From positions 1 to 64,000 of the forward strand of contig CAWGOJ010000023.1 of assembly GCA_963824195.1 (NCBI GenBank): a stretch of DNA of 64,000 nucleotides, read 5' to 3'. The notes beneath the pieces were generated by a model. The model saw only the letters and a list, made by a program, of their open reading frames with translations. It was not told the origin of the DNA and did no database searches. Of this stretch, positions 53,694 through 63,070 are shown piece after piece. The translations under genes were made by a program, and so were the position numbers. This stretch comes from Bog-473 sp963824195 (GTDB taxonomy: Bacteria; Actinomycetota; Acidimicrobiia; Acidimicrobiales; RAAP-2). Numbering within the stretch: the first letter of the stretch is position 1; every line of letters starts with the position of its first letter.

Positions 53694-53736
53694 CTCTCCA
53701 GCCTCCACCCCGAGAGGCCTCGGACGAGACTGGACC

Positions 53737-55773
53737 ATGAATTCGGCCGAGCTCGAATGGCGTTTGCAGCGACTGTCGAAGATGTCCGCCTCCGAAGTGA
53801 AATGGCGGATCTCCGACCACGTGCGGCGCAGACGGTGGGCGTCCCGACAGGTCATGCCCGACGTCTCACCCCAGTCACTGGCCCTCCGCTCCGCCAAACA
53901 CGAGAAGGCGCCCTGGAATTCGGATCGGGATGCCCAGTTTCGGACCCTTCCAACCGAAGAGACGCTGCAAGCCGTACCGGACGAGACGCGTCGAAGGGTG
54001 ATCGCAGCGGCCGAAGAGATACTGGCAGGGCAGTGGCAGCTCCTCGGGGCTGTGCGTCGAGACATGGAGGACCCAGATTGGTTCTTCGATCCGGTGACCG
54101 GAAGGCGGGCTCCTCAGCTCGACTATTGCTTCAAGGTCAACCATCGCTCCGAGGACGTCACGGGGAACGTGAAGCAGATCTGGGAACTCTCGCGCATGCA
54201 CCACCTCACGGTGCTCGCGGCTGCCTTCAGCCTCTCGGGCGACGAACGCTATGCCGAACGCGTTGCCTCTCATCTCCGTTCGTGGTGGGCACAGAACCCC
54301 TTCCTCTCTGGCGTGCACTGGACCAGCGGGATCGAAGCCGGGCTACGACTGACCACCTGGGTCTGGGTACGCCGTCTGCTCGACGGGTGGATGGGGGCAA
54401 CCGAGCTCTTTGAGCGCAACGAAGTTGCACGTGCACAAATTTGGTGGCACCAGCACTACCTTGCATCTTTCCGCAGTCGGGGATCGTCCGCCAACAACCA
54501 CGTCATCGCCGAAGCCACCGGCTTGCTGGTGGCGGCGCTTGCCTTTGACTGGTTTGCAGAGAGCTCGCGCTGGGCCGAGGAAGCCGCACGGGTTCTCGAA
54601 CACGAGCTGAAGTGCAACACCTTCCCCAGCGGCGTCAATCGAGAGATGGCCTTCGACTACCACGGATTCGTTGCCGAGCTGGTAGTGGTTGCAGCAGCCG
54701 AGGCGAGCTGGGCCGGCCGTCCCCTCTCAGATGATCTCTGGGCATTGCTGTACCGCATGTTCGATGTGGTCGCGGGGACGATGGATGTGAAGCTTCGCGC
54801 TCCGCGCCAGGGGGATGGAGACAACGGGACGGCTCTCGTCCTCGATCCTCCGACTACCGAGCGGTGGTCGGGCCTGCTCGCCATCGGCGAGGCCCTGTTC
54901 GACACTCCGGGGTGGTGGCCACCCGTCGTGCCCACGGTCACCAGCACCCTCCTGGCGTCCATGGCCGGTCGCCGTCACACGGCTGCGTGCCCGGACGGTC
55001 GTCCGAGCCATTACGCCGATGCCGGTCTGACCGTTCTGCGGAGCTCGCCGTCCGACGGCGAAGAGATTTGGTGCCGCTGCGATGCAGGTCCCCATGGGTT
55101 CCTGTCGATCGCTGCTCACGCCCATGCCGATGCCCTCGCGGTCGAAGTGCGATACGACGGCGCGGACGTGCTGGCCGATCCTGGCACGTACTGCTACCAC
55201 GGCGAACCCGGCTGGCGTAGCTACTTTCGCTCGACCCTGGCCCACAACACCATCGAAGTGGGCGGCCAAGACCAGTCCACCTCGGGCGGACCCTTCCTTT
55301 GGACCCGTCACGCTCGGAGCAGGTTGATCGACTCGGAGACCGACGCAGACGGAGAGGTCGCCGCGTGGTCCGCCGAGCACGACGGCTACCGTGCACTCAC
55401 CCCACCCCTGTGCCACCGCCGGTCAGTGCGGCTGGAGAGCCGACTTCGGCGAATCGAGTTCGTCGACTGTCTCGAGACGACGGGAGGACATGCCTTCCGG
55501 CTGGCGTTCCACCTGGGCCCCGACATCCATGCTCGGATTATCGGGCACAGCGTCGATCTCACTTGGTCAGAGGGCGTGTGCACAAGAAGCGCCACACTCT
55601 CCTTGCCCAATGGCCCCTCTTGGTCGCTCTCGAGAGGTGCGACCGACCCGATCCTCGGTTGGTATTCCACACGCTTCGGAGAAAAGCAGCCGGCCTGGGC
55701 TGTCATTGGTGAGGGAGCTTGCAGTGGGACCGGCTCCGATACCTTTACGACCGTGCTTCAGTTCCATTCCTGA
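53737..55773 (+). CDS. Heparinase II/III family protein (alginate lyase-like)
   Basis: 678 residues. N-terminal alpha/alpha-toroid domain (about 90-400; GNVKQIWELSRMHHL, SSANNHVIAEATGLLVAALA) and a C-terminal beta-sandwich domain (about 430-678; AAHAHADALAVEVRYDGADV, LADPGTYCYHG, HNTIEVGGQDQS). The His-rich HAHAD segment and NNH agree with the lyase active site. It cleaves uronic-acid-containing polysaccharides by beta-elimination, or epimerises/edits them. No signal peptide is apparent, which is common for members encoded in synthesis clusters and suggests a cytoplasmic or non-classical role. The start is ATG 53737; the gene follows the bi-domain oxidoreductase by 43 bp. Confidence 0.9.
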   Translation: MNSAELEWRLQRLSKMSASEVKWRISDHVRRRRWASRQVMPDVSPQSLALRSAKHEKAPWNSDRDAQFRTLPTEETLQAVPDETRRRVIAAAEEILAGQWQLLGAVRRDMEDPDWFFDPVTGRRAPQLDYCFKVNHRSEDVTGNVKQIWELSRMHHLTVLAAAFSLSGDERYAERVASHLRSWWAQNPFLSGVHWTSGIEAGLRLTTWVWVRRLLDGWMGATELFERNEVARAQIWWHQHYLASFRSRGSSANNHVIAEATGLLVAALAFDWFAESSRWAEEAARVLEHELKCNTFPSGVNREMAFDYHGFVAELVVVAAAEASWAGRPLSDDLWALLYRMFDVVAGTMDVKLRAPRQGDGDNGTALVLDPPTTERWSGLLAIGEALFDTPGWWPPVVPTVTSTLLASMAGRRHTAACPDGRPSHYADAGLTVLRSSPSDGEEIWCRCDAGPHGFLSIAAHAHADALAVEVRYDGADVLADPGTYCYHGEPGWRSYFRSTLAHNTIEVGGQDQSTSGGPFLWTRHARSRLIDSETDADGEVAAWSAEHDGYRALTPPLCHRRSVRLESRLRRIEFVDCLETTGGHAFRLAFHLGPDIHARIIGHSVDLTWSEGVCTRSATLSLPNGPSWSLSRGATDPILGWYSTRFGEKQPAWAVIGEGACSGTGSDTFTTVLQFHS

Positions 55774-56009
55774 CCTGGACTGAACCCTCCAGCCATGGTG
55801 AAGAACGGTGGTCATCTGCCCACTACGGGTATCTGCGTCGCCCTGGCCTGCTCTAACAGAAATGTGGTGGAGCTACTCGAGCTGGCAGGAACGGGGCCGG
55901 TCAGTCCTCCCACCGTCTGGTGCCCGTTCACAGATCGGCGCACGGGCGCCGGACGGCACAGACCTACCGGCTCGCAAGAGCGCGGCGCCATCGCGTTGAG
56001 CGCCCTCTG

Positions 56010-57233
56010 ATGGCCATCCGCGCGGGAAGCACCCGCTCTCCCACCCCCGGCCTCCCCTTGACTTCAGAGTTCGCCCACGACGACACCCGTTTGCGTATGG
56101 CCATCAACCTGCTGACTGAGGATCCCCGCAACCCGTCAGGGGCTCACTGGTGTTGGACGCGACTAGTGCCCGAGATGGCTAACCGGCTGGGACCGGGCGA
56201 AGAGCTTCACCTGATGCTGAGCCCCTTGGCGCGCCACTATTTCCCGGATGATGGGGATGCTGTTCGTTGCATTACCTTCCCTTGGTCGAACGAGCATCGA
56301 GTCTTGCGAACGGCCAGCGAGCATCTCATCACCCCCTTTCGCCTCCCTCTCTGCCATATCGACCTGCTGAGCACCGCCATCGCCCCTCTGGTGAACCCCA
56401 CGCGGTCGCTCGTGATCCACATGAAGACCATGCACACGTTCACGGAACCAGACTCGCTCAGCATGGGTGCTCGGATCTACCGCCGCCTGAACTACCAGCG
56501 CTCAGTTCGGCTCGCCGACGCGGTCATCGTCAACTCCAACAGCTTGCGCAGCGAGGTCGACCAATATCTGGAGGTGGACCCCCAAAAGGTCAGGTTGATC
56601 TACGAAGCGGTCGACCACGACATCTTCAAGCCCGGTGATCGCGAGGCCGCTCGAGCGCACATGGCCGCGTTCGGGATCTCAAGGCCGTTCGTATTGTTCG
56701 TGTCATCGCTCTGGCGCTACAAGAACTGCGACGCCCTGCTTCGAGCCTGGAGGCTGGCGCGTCACGAGCTCGAAGGCCGCCAACTCGTGATCGTCGGCGC
56801 CGAGCGTGACCAGCGGTACGCGGCCGAATTGCACGAGCTCGTTGTCGACCTCGGCATCACCGACGACGTCGTCTTCGTCGGCGCGGTGCCGAACGAGGAG
56901 ACCGCCCACTTCTACCGGGCGGCGGATCTCCTGGTCTACCCTTCGCTCAACGAGACCTTCGGGCTGCCGATCCTCGAGGCGATGGCCTGTGCATGTCCGG
57001 TCGTCACCTCCAACATGAGCTCCATGCCCGAGATCGCCGGTGGGGCGGCCCACCTCGCTGACCCCCACGACCCGGGCTCGCTCGCTCGCTCCATCCTTGA
57101 CGCCATTGGTACTGGAGCGGACGGCCTCCGAACCCAAGGGCTCCGTCGGGCTCAGCAGTTCAGCTGGGGTGCGATCGCCGAGGCGACTCTGGACGTCTAT
57201 CGTGAGGTCGCAGAGCGGAGAAGGAGATCCTGA
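56010..57233 (+). CDS. Glycosyltransferase family 4
   Basis: 407 residues. N-terminal domain with INLLTEDPRNPSGAHWCWTR and VIHMKTMHTF; C-terminal Glycos_transf_1 domain with FVLFVSSLWRYKNCDALLRA, VFVGAVPNEETAHFYRAADL and YPSLNETFGLPILEAMACAC, the E-x7-E donor site. It adds a sugar to the lipid-linked repeat unit. Possible starts are ATG 56010 and ATG 56097; the second removes an unconserved leader and begins at the first conserved residue. The region 55774-56009 upstream has no gene. Confidence 0.87.
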   Translation: MAIRAGSTRSPTPGLPLTSEFAHDDTRLRMAINLLTEDPRNPSGAHWCWTRLVPEMANRLGPGEELHLMLSPLARHYFPDDGDAVRCITFPWSNEHRVLRTASEHLITPFRLPLCHIDLLSTAIAPLVNPTRSLVIHMKTMHTFTEPDSLSMGARIYRRLNYQRSVRLADAVIVNSNSLRSEVDQYLEVDPQKVRLIYEAVDHDIFKPGDREAARAHMAAFGISRPFVLFVSSLWRYKNCDALLRAWRLARHELEGRQLVIVGAERDQRYAAELHELVVDLGITDDVVFVGAVPNEETAHFYRAADLLVYPSLNETFGLPILEAMACACPVVTSNMSSMPEIAGGAAHLADPHDPGSLARSILDAIGTGADGLRTQGLRRAQQFSWGAIAEATLDVYREVAERRRRS

Positions 57234-57307
57234 TAACCGGCGGCGCTGGCTGCCACCTCTCGCGCCCCAGCAGCCTCAGTGTGCCGTGCGGCACCACTTG
57301 CGAACCT

Positions 57308-57357
57308 TGAGGAGTTCCCTGCGAGACTCCTCAGCGCTCGTCTCCCCCCTGAGGGGG
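57308..57357. terminator. Pair of hairpins between convergent genes
   Basis: TGAGGAGT (57308-57315) pairs exactly with ACTCCTCA (57326-57333) around a 10-nt loop, and CCCCC-TGA-GGGGG follows at 57345-57357. They lie between the stops of the GT4 and flippase genes. There is no T-run, so a factor-independent terminator is only a guess. Confidence 0.35.
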
Positions 57358-57387
57358 TGATTCGACGCTTTGTGGCCAAGAACATGA

Positions 57388-58812
57388 CTAGGGATACTGT
57401 TCGGGCGATTCGCTCGGCGGACGCCCGGCTGACGAGGCCCGAGCCGGCATCAGCACTAGGACGAACCTGGTATTTCTCACGATCCGTTGGCGAACAGCAT
57501 CCAAGAGATGTCCGGCGGGGCGGTGCGACTTCCCCTCGAACGATCGGCGAACCGAAGACTGCACGATGTACATTACGGCGAGGGTTACCGCACACGTGAG
57601 TAGGTTCGCCATCGCAGCCCCTGTGACCCCGAATGCAGCGGACAACACACACACGGCAGCGACGGAGAGGGCCAACGTCCCCAACTGCACCACGAAGAGC
57701 AGACGCACTCGGGCTGTGACGGTCATCTTGAGAATCGGACCAACGCCGAAGGCGAGGATCACGGTGGAGACTGCGAAGACCCGTGCACTCGGTGCGTACA
57801 CCACGAACTTAGGGCCGTACAGCAACCTCATGAGGGTGGGTGCCGCCACCAAGACTGCGATCCCAACTGCGCTCGCAACCAGAACCCCTGCCCCAGTCAC
57901 GAAGCGGGAGACTCTTGCCAGACCCGTCCAGCCGCGCTCAGCAAGCTGCCGGCTCGCTTCAGGCAAGCCAAAGCTCCCCCCGGCATTGACCACCAAAGTC
58001 GACGGCCCGACCACCAGGCCCTGCGCCGCCTTCAAGCCTCCCAGCGCCGCCGGGCCCAACAGTACACCCGCCAGGATCAGATAGAGCTGGCTGCCCCCCC
58101 AAGAGGCCACACGTTCGCTGGCCAACCACCGGCTCGTAGGCCAGTGGGACCAGAGAAACGCCGTTCCCCCGCGTAGCGACGGGCGTACCGAGAATTGCCG
58201 AAGACCGTAGAGAGCAGCAATCGCCGCTCCCACACCCCAGGCCGAGACAACCGCGAACACCGAGTGCAGATCCGCGAGGAAGACTGCCCCGAACGCCAGT
58301 GCCTGCACCGCATTGAACAGCAGGTCGTTCATGAGCGACTTTCTCGGGTTCCCCTGCATGAAGCCGATCTGTCGCCAGTAGTCCTGCAGATCGAGCGCGA
58401 GTACCCAAGGAGCCAACGAAAGCAGGCCCACTCCGAAAGCATGTTGACCGACAACGAGGAGGGCCATACCCACGGCGGCGATGATGCACGCGAACATCAC
58501 ACCGAGCATCACAACTGCGGCAAACCCCCGCTGAATGAACTCCTCCTTCTGATCCCCGCGGAGGTCACCCGTGATCATCATCGGGGTGGTGATCAATGAC
58601 CGATAAATCAGCGTCAACAGGATCCAGACCGCGTAAGCGAGGGCGAAGGCTCCCAGACCGGCGGGACCGCTGATTCGCGCCACGACGATACCGACCGCAA
58701 AATTGGATGCCGACGCCACACACTGGTCGACCAGCGTCGTCGTGGCGCGGTTGGCAGCATCGCCGCGGAGGCGCCATCGCGCTCCGAACCGGGCGGCAGA
58801 CATACTCGTCAC
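57388..58812 (-). CDS. Polysaccharide flippase (Wzx/MATE-like oligosaccharide exporter)
   Basis: 474 residues with about 12-14 membrane spans. RATTTLVDQCVASASNFAVG opens the first span pair, and SRSLITTPMM-like and QGNPRKSLMNDLLFNAVQAL segments match the polysaccharide biosynthesis flippase superfamily. It would move the undecaprenyl-linked repeat unit across the membrane. The last 40 residues are a polar tail. It is transcribed against its neighbours on both sides. ATG 58803 is an alternative start. Confidence 0.87.
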   Translation of the reverse strand: MTSMSAARFGARWRLRGDAANRATTTLVDQCVASASNFAVGIVVARISGPAGLGAFALAYAVWILLTLIYRSLITTPMMITGDLRGDQKEEFIQRGFAAVVMLGVMFACIIAAVGMALLVVGQHAFGVGLLSLAPWVLALDLQDYWRQIGFMQGNPRKSLMNDLLFNAVQALAFGAVFLADLHSVFAVVSAWGVGAAIAALYGLRQFSVRPSLRGGTAFLWSHWPTSRWLASERVASWGGSQLYLILAGVLLGPAALGGLKAAQGLVVGPSTLVVNAGGSFGLPEASRQLAERGWTGLARVSRFVTGAGVLVASAVGIAVLVAAPTLMRLLYGPKFVVYAPSARVFAVSTVILAFGVGPILKMTVTARVRLLFVVQLGTLALSVAAVCVLSAAFGVTGAAMANLLTCAVTLAVMYIVQSSVRRSFEGKSHRPAGHLLDAVRQRIVRNTRFVLVLMPARASSAGRPPSESPEQYP

Positions 58813-59207
58813 CCGTCTCGGTTAGCGCGAGTAAGGCACTCGCTAGCCAGAGTGCGGGTCATGGACGTTGGGTCGGGGGGACAGGCGCCGTCACGTCGAA
58901 CGCCCCGCAAGACAGAGCACGGCGCATTCACGCAGATACAGCCAGCGATAGCCGCTCGTGCAACCTGCGCTGGTCACGTCGGTTGCATCCTGCCGGGTCG
59001 CCTCGACCGGACTGGTCCGTGAGTGACGACCTCCTGGCCATGGGAAGAGTCCCAACCGCTGATGGGCAAATGTCCCCCTCGGCCGTATCTTCCGCCACCT
59101 TCAGACCTCTGTATAGCCATCGACTCCAGAGACGGAGTCGTGAGACAACCACGTCGCCCGATCTGGGCTCGTCGACTCCAACACACTCGTACCGGGACCC
59201 CAACTCA
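58813..59207. promoter_or_regulatory. Divergent intergenic region upstream of LuxR-Wzz-Wzy operon
   Basis: 395 bp between the leftward flippase gene and the rightward regulator. It must hold both promoters. The regulator's frame is open through this region with ATG codons at 59040 and 59070, but the sequence is Ser/Pro/Arg-rich and not coding-like. Confidence 0.4.
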
Positions 59208-59936
59208 GTGCTCAACAGCGACCGACCCCTGCCTCTCGAACCCTCGGATGGCTCTTCGATCACCGTTTCCAAGATCTCCGTCATCGTGGTCGCAGCTGAA
59301 CGGCTCTTCCGCCTCGGGTTGGCTCGGCTTCTCGGCGAGTATGAAGGCCTGGACGTCATCGCTGTCTCCGACGGCGATTCCGAGCTGCTCGGGCTCTGCG
59401 CCGCCACGTCCGCCGACGTTGTCTTGATAGATCTGGAGCTCTCACGAGCCGACGGCATCGATCTCGTGCGGTTGCTTGCTTCGGAGTGCCCAAACACGAG
59501 GACACTGGTCTTGACATCCAACCCCGACTGGCGTGTCCGCCCAGCCATGATCGCGGGTGCCGCCGGCGTTCTCCTGAAGGACACCTCCCCCGAAGCCATC
59601 AGCGCTGCGGTCGTCTCTGTTCATTTGGGTGATCAGGTACTCTGCAACGAGGCGGCCCGATGGGTCATGGGTGAAGAACCTTCCAGCCATCTGACCCAAC
59701 GGGAGTCGGCCGTGCTCCGGATGGTGGCTCAAGGTGCCAGCAACGCGGAGATCGCCATACAACTGCAGCTCGGTCAGAAGACCGTGCGCAACTACGTCAG
59801 CCGCCTCTATCGCAAGCTCGACCTCAACAATCGCGCACAGATCGCCACGTACTTGACCCGCACCGACATAGCCCGCAGTGCCAGCCGGACCGACTTAGCA
59901 CCTCCCGAGAACGAGTCTTCGGTCAACAGCACGTGA
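59208..59936 (+). CDS. LuxR/NarL-family response regulator
   Basis: 242 residues. The receiver domain (about 22-140) has VVLIDLELSRADGIDLVRLL with the phosphorylated Asp, LVLTSN (switch Thr/Ser) and GVLLKDTSPEAI (conserved Lys), so it is close to canonical except that the first acidic pair is AE. The LuxR helix-turn-helix is at about 161-220: LTQRESAVLRMVAQGASNAE, IAIQLQLGQKTVRNYVSRLY. The GTG at 59208 was chosen; the start is uncertain. Its stop overlaps the first Wzz-like gene (GTGA at 59933), so it is co-transcribed with chain-length and polymerase genes. No sensor kinase is adjacent. Confidence 0.82.
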   Translation: MLNSDRPLPLEPSDGSSITVSKISVIVVAAERLFRLGLARLLGEYEGLDVIAVSDGDSELLGLCAATSADVVLIDLELSRADGIDLVRLLASECPNTRTLVLTSNPDWRVRPAMIAGAAGVLLKDTSPEAISAAVVSVHLGDQVLCNEAARWVMGEEPSSHLTQRESAVLRMVAQGASNAEIAIQLQLGQKTVRNYVSRLYRKLDLNNRAQIATYLTRTDIARSASRTDLAPPENESSVNST

Positions 59937-61525
59937 ACGAGCAGCCTCTCAACCTGCGTGCATCGCTTCAGGAGATCTGGCGACGCCGGCTGCTGGTCAT
60001 CGTCGTGGCGGCGCTCTGCGGACTCGGTGGGCTCGTGTACGGACTCCTCAGGCCGGCAAATGAAACCGCCGTCGCCCTGGTTCTCCTGCCACCGAGCACC
60101 GCATCTAATTCAGGCAACTCAGGCAACACAGGCACGGCGGGGAACGGGGTCAACACCGAGGCCGTCATCGCAAGAAGCACGCCGGTTCTGGCTGCGGCCG
60201 GTGCCAAGGTGTCACCGCCACTCGGGGCACTGGGAGTCAAGAAGCTCGTGACGGTGACGCCACTCAGTGGACAGATCTTGCAGATCCAAGCCCAAGCTCC
60301 GGCGACAAGGTACGCCGCGCAACTGGCCAATGCCGTGGCTGCGAGCTATGTCGACTACGCCGGTCAATTGGAGGCGGGCTCTGCTGGAGCTGCGGTGGCT
60401 GCGCTGCAGCACGAATCTAGCCTGCTCACCCAACAGATCAAGGATCTGCAGGCTCAGATCGACACTGTGGCTGCCCGTATCGCCTCCGAGGGCGCAGGAT
60501 CTAGCGCCGGCCAGCAGGATACCAATCTGTTGGGCTCACTTCGGAGCGAGCAGAATCAGGTCTCGCTACAACTCGACAGCCTCACGAACCAGATCACAAA
60601 CGCTCAACTTGAGAGTGGTTCAACGGCGAGCACCACGCGGATACTTCAGAAGGCCACTGCCCAACCAGGCTCCAGGTACAGATTCCCCATCGAAGCAGGC
60701 ATCATTGCATTTACGCTGGGATTATTGGGTGGTGCCGTGTTCGTGCTCGTTCGTCTTCAACGCGGGCACCGCTTGCGCTTCCGAGATGAGATTGCACGCA
60801 CGGCGGGTGCCCCAGTAATCGCCTCGCTCGATGCACCGAGCTGCACCACCCCTTCGGCGTGGCGGGACCTTCTCGAGGGGCGACCGCGTGCCACCACTGA
60901 GTGGGCTCTGCGGCATGTACTCCACTCTCTTTCGAACCGCAGCCACCCACGACGGGCTGTCCGGGTGATCTCGATTGCCGGCGACTTGCCAGCCCTGACC
61001 ACCGGTCCCCGACTAGCGCAACACGCAGCCACTTCTGGTATGCCGACTGTGCTCGTTCCAGAGGCCCCCCCGGAGTCCGAGGACCGTTCGCTCACGCCCT
61101 TGCGGGCAGCGTTCACCGGGGCCGAGCCCGTGAATCGAGGGTTGCCATTCACCCTCGGGCTGAAGGACACGGGTGAAGGTCCACCCGAATTCCTCGTCTC
61201 ACTCGTGGTCTTCGATGGCAACTCGACGGTCCTCACCCCGTCCGACGCCGTGAATCTGTTGTCGATCTCTCCAAATTTCGTCACAGAAGACGAACTCGCT
61301 CAGCTTGCGCTGCAAGCCGCCGACAGTGGGTCGGTTCTGGAAGGCGTGGTGGTGGTGAACCCCGACCCGTCCGATAATACGACCGGCTTGATGAAGGACG
61401 ACACGGTCCGTCTGCTGTCTTCCCGTGCCGGTACGGATGCCGGTGACGATGAGCTGGTTCATCTCGGAGCACGGACAAACGAGGCCAGCGCCTCGCCGGG
61501 ACGACTCCCGAGCCGGGAGCGCTGA
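59933..61525 (+). CDS. Wzz-like chain-length determinant with degenerate kinase domain (1)
   Basis: 530 residues. Two membrane spans (about 19-40 and 253-273) flank an extracytoplasmic part with a coiled-coil stretch rich in Gln and Leu (about 155-230), the PCP/Wzz layout. A cytoplasmic domain (about 330-510) has the position of a bacterial tyrosine kinase, but the Walker A site reads ISIAGDLPALTTG without Gly-Lys-Ser/Thr, so it is probably not a kinase. The C-terminus has no Tyr cluster. It should set polysaccharide chain length with the second Wzz-like protein and the downstream polymerase. Stop and next ATG overlap (TGATG). Confidence 0.8.
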   Translation: MNEQPLNLRASLQEIWRRRLLVIVVAALCGLGGLVYGLLRPANETAVALVLLPPSTASNSGNSGNTGTAGNGVNTEAVIARSTPVLAAAGAKVSPPLGALGVKKLVTVTPLSGQILQIQAQAPATRYAAQLANAVAASYVDYAGQLEAGSAGAAVAALQHESSLLTQQIKDLQAQIDTVAARIASEGAGSSAGQQDTNLLGSLRSEQNQVSLQLDSLTNQITNAQLESGSTASTTRILQKATAQPGSRYRFPIEAGIIAFTLGLLGGAVFVLVRLQRGHRLRFRDEIARTAGAPVIASLDAPSCTTPSAWRDLLEGRPRATTEWALRHVLHSLSNRSHPRRAVRVISIAGDLPALTTGPRLAQHAATSGMPTVLVPEAPPESEDRSLTPLRAAFTGAEPVNRGLPFTLGLKDTGEGPPEFLVSLVVFDGNSTVLTPSDAVNLLSISPNFVTEDELAQLALQAADSGSVLEGVVVVNPDPSDNTTGLMKDDTVRLLSSRAGTDAGDDELVHLGARTNEASASPGRLPSRER

Positions 61526-63060
61526 TGGAAGCGAAGACCTCCAACGAAGACCTCGTCCTGGGCCCGATGATCGGCCTTCGCTCGTTGATGGCGACCATAC
61601 GACGCAAGCGGCGGGTCTGGCTGATCACCGGTCTTGTGGGTCTCATCGTCGGTGCGAGCCTGCACCTGGTGATTCCCCGCAAGTACACCGCCGTGACCGA
61701 TCTCTACCTGCCCCTGCCCGCTGGCGCGGACCCGGCGCAAGTCATGGCCAACAACGTCTCTCTCCTCCAGACGGAGGTGGTTGCCCAGCAAGCGGTCACC
61801 GCGGGCCGTCTCCACGTGACTCCGCACACGTTGCTCTCCCATTACACCGGTGTCTCGCTGAGTGACAACATCATGTCGATCACGTTCAGCGGACCATCTC
61901 AGATCGAAGCCGTTTCCGGCGCCAGGGCCGTGGCCCGAGCATTCCTCGCTGTCCAGGCCAAAGAGCTGGGCCGGCAGACCGATACGCTCGTTCGCGGACT
62001 TCAGCCTCAGATTTCCTCCTTCAACAACGAGATCGACAATCTGAATGCCAAGATCAACAGCCTCTCCGGCGCAACGCCCAACACGCAATCGAGCAATCAA
62101 CTTGCCGACCTGGTCAACCAGCGAAGCGCGGACGAGTCCCAGGTATCCCAGTTACGGGCTCAGGTTGATCAAGCCCTCGTGAACGAGCAGTTCAGCGACC
62201 GTAGCAGCAGCGTTCTGGATCCTGCCGCGGTGGTTCCGGTATCGGCCAAAAAGGTAGTCCTTGTGGACGCCCTCTCGGGACTGGTCGCGGGTCTCGCCGT
62301 CGGGCTCGCGGCGGTGATCTTCAGCGCGCTCCTTTCGGAGCGACCTCCCGGTCGCTCGACTGTGGCAGCGACTCTCGGCGCGCCAGTCGAGTTGAGCCTT
62401 GAGCGCTACCGCAGTCCACGCGTGATGCGCAGGAGTCGATTGTCTCGACGGCTGAGAGAGCCGAGCCCGACCCTGCGCATGATCGAGCGGCGGCTGCGCG
62501 GCCATCTCGAATGCGCACCCGGATCAGCGCTCGCGGTCGTCGCAGTCGGAACTCCCGAGCCGACGGCGTTGGCGGTCGGTGGCCTGGCACTCGCCTTGTC
62601 TTCCGAGGGGCACCGGGTGGTCGTGGTAGACGCCGCCGACGAGCGACCCCTTGCCTCGATCCTCGGCCTCACCACGAAGCCCGAGGCGATGGAGACGTTC
62701 GAGCTTCCTGCTTCGGGAGACCCTCCTGTGAGGGTACTCGTGGCGCCGGAGGACCCACTGGCGATGGCCCAGAAGCCACCTCCCGACGACGCCGATGCCC
62801 TTCTGGTCCTGGCCTCGCTCGATGCCGCGTTCGGTACGGAGCACCTCGCTCCGTGGGTGACGGACGCGGTCATGGTCCTCTCCTCACGGCGAACCACCCT
62901 CACGCGCATGGAGGTCAGCCGGGAGATGTTGCATGACGCGGGGATCTCCCTGCGCTCCGTCATCCTCCTGGATTCAGATCCCCAGGATGACAGTTCCGGT
63001 GCCCTCAGTCCCGTTGATCTCCGATTGTCCCTAGCGGTACCCGCGGAATCGTCGAAGTAG
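61525..63060 (+). CDS. Wzz-like chain-length determinant with degenerate kinase domain (2)
   Basis: 511 residues with the same plan as the gene before: membrane spans at about 31-50 and 243-266, an extracytoplasmic helical region with Asn/Gln-rich coiled coil (about 155-215), and a cytoplasmic domain (about 330-500). Here the P-loop position is VAVGTPEPTALAV without Lys, but the Walker A'-like VVVVDAADERPLASILGL survives, so ancestry from a BY-kinase is visible. There is no C-terminal Tyr cluster. The two proteins differ too much for a recent duplication. The polymerase-like gene starts 10 bp downstream. Confidence 0.8.
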   Translation: MEAKTSNEDLVLGPMIGLRSLMATIRRKRRVWLITGLVGLIVGASLHLVIPRKYTAVTDLYLPLPAGADPAQVMANNVSLLQTEVVAQQAVTAGRLHVTPHTLLSHYTGVSLSDNIMSITFSGPSQIEAVSGARAVARAFLAVQAKELGRQTDTLVRGLQPQISSFNNEIDNLNAKINSLSGATPNTQSSNQLADLVNQRSADESQVSQLRAQVDQALVNEQFSDRSSSVLDPAAVVPVSAKKVVLVDALSGLVAGLAVGLAAVIFSALLSERPPGRSTVAATLGAPVELSLERYRSPRVMRRSRLSRRLREPSPTLRMIERRLRGHLECAPGSALAVVAVGTPEPTALAVGGLALALSSEGHRVVVVDAADERPLASILGLTTKPEAMETFELPASGDPPVRVLVAPEDPLAMAQKPPPDDADALLVLASLDAAFGTEHLAPWVTDAVMVLSSRRTTLTRMEVSREMLHDAGISLRSVILLDSDPQDDSSGALSPVDLRLSLAVPAESSK

Positions 63061-63070
63061 GGAGGCATTC

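Noticed and set aside
60757..61284. 175-codon - strand frame opposite the first Wzz-like gene
   Set aside because: Shadow of a clear coding frame on the + strand, with no motif of its own.
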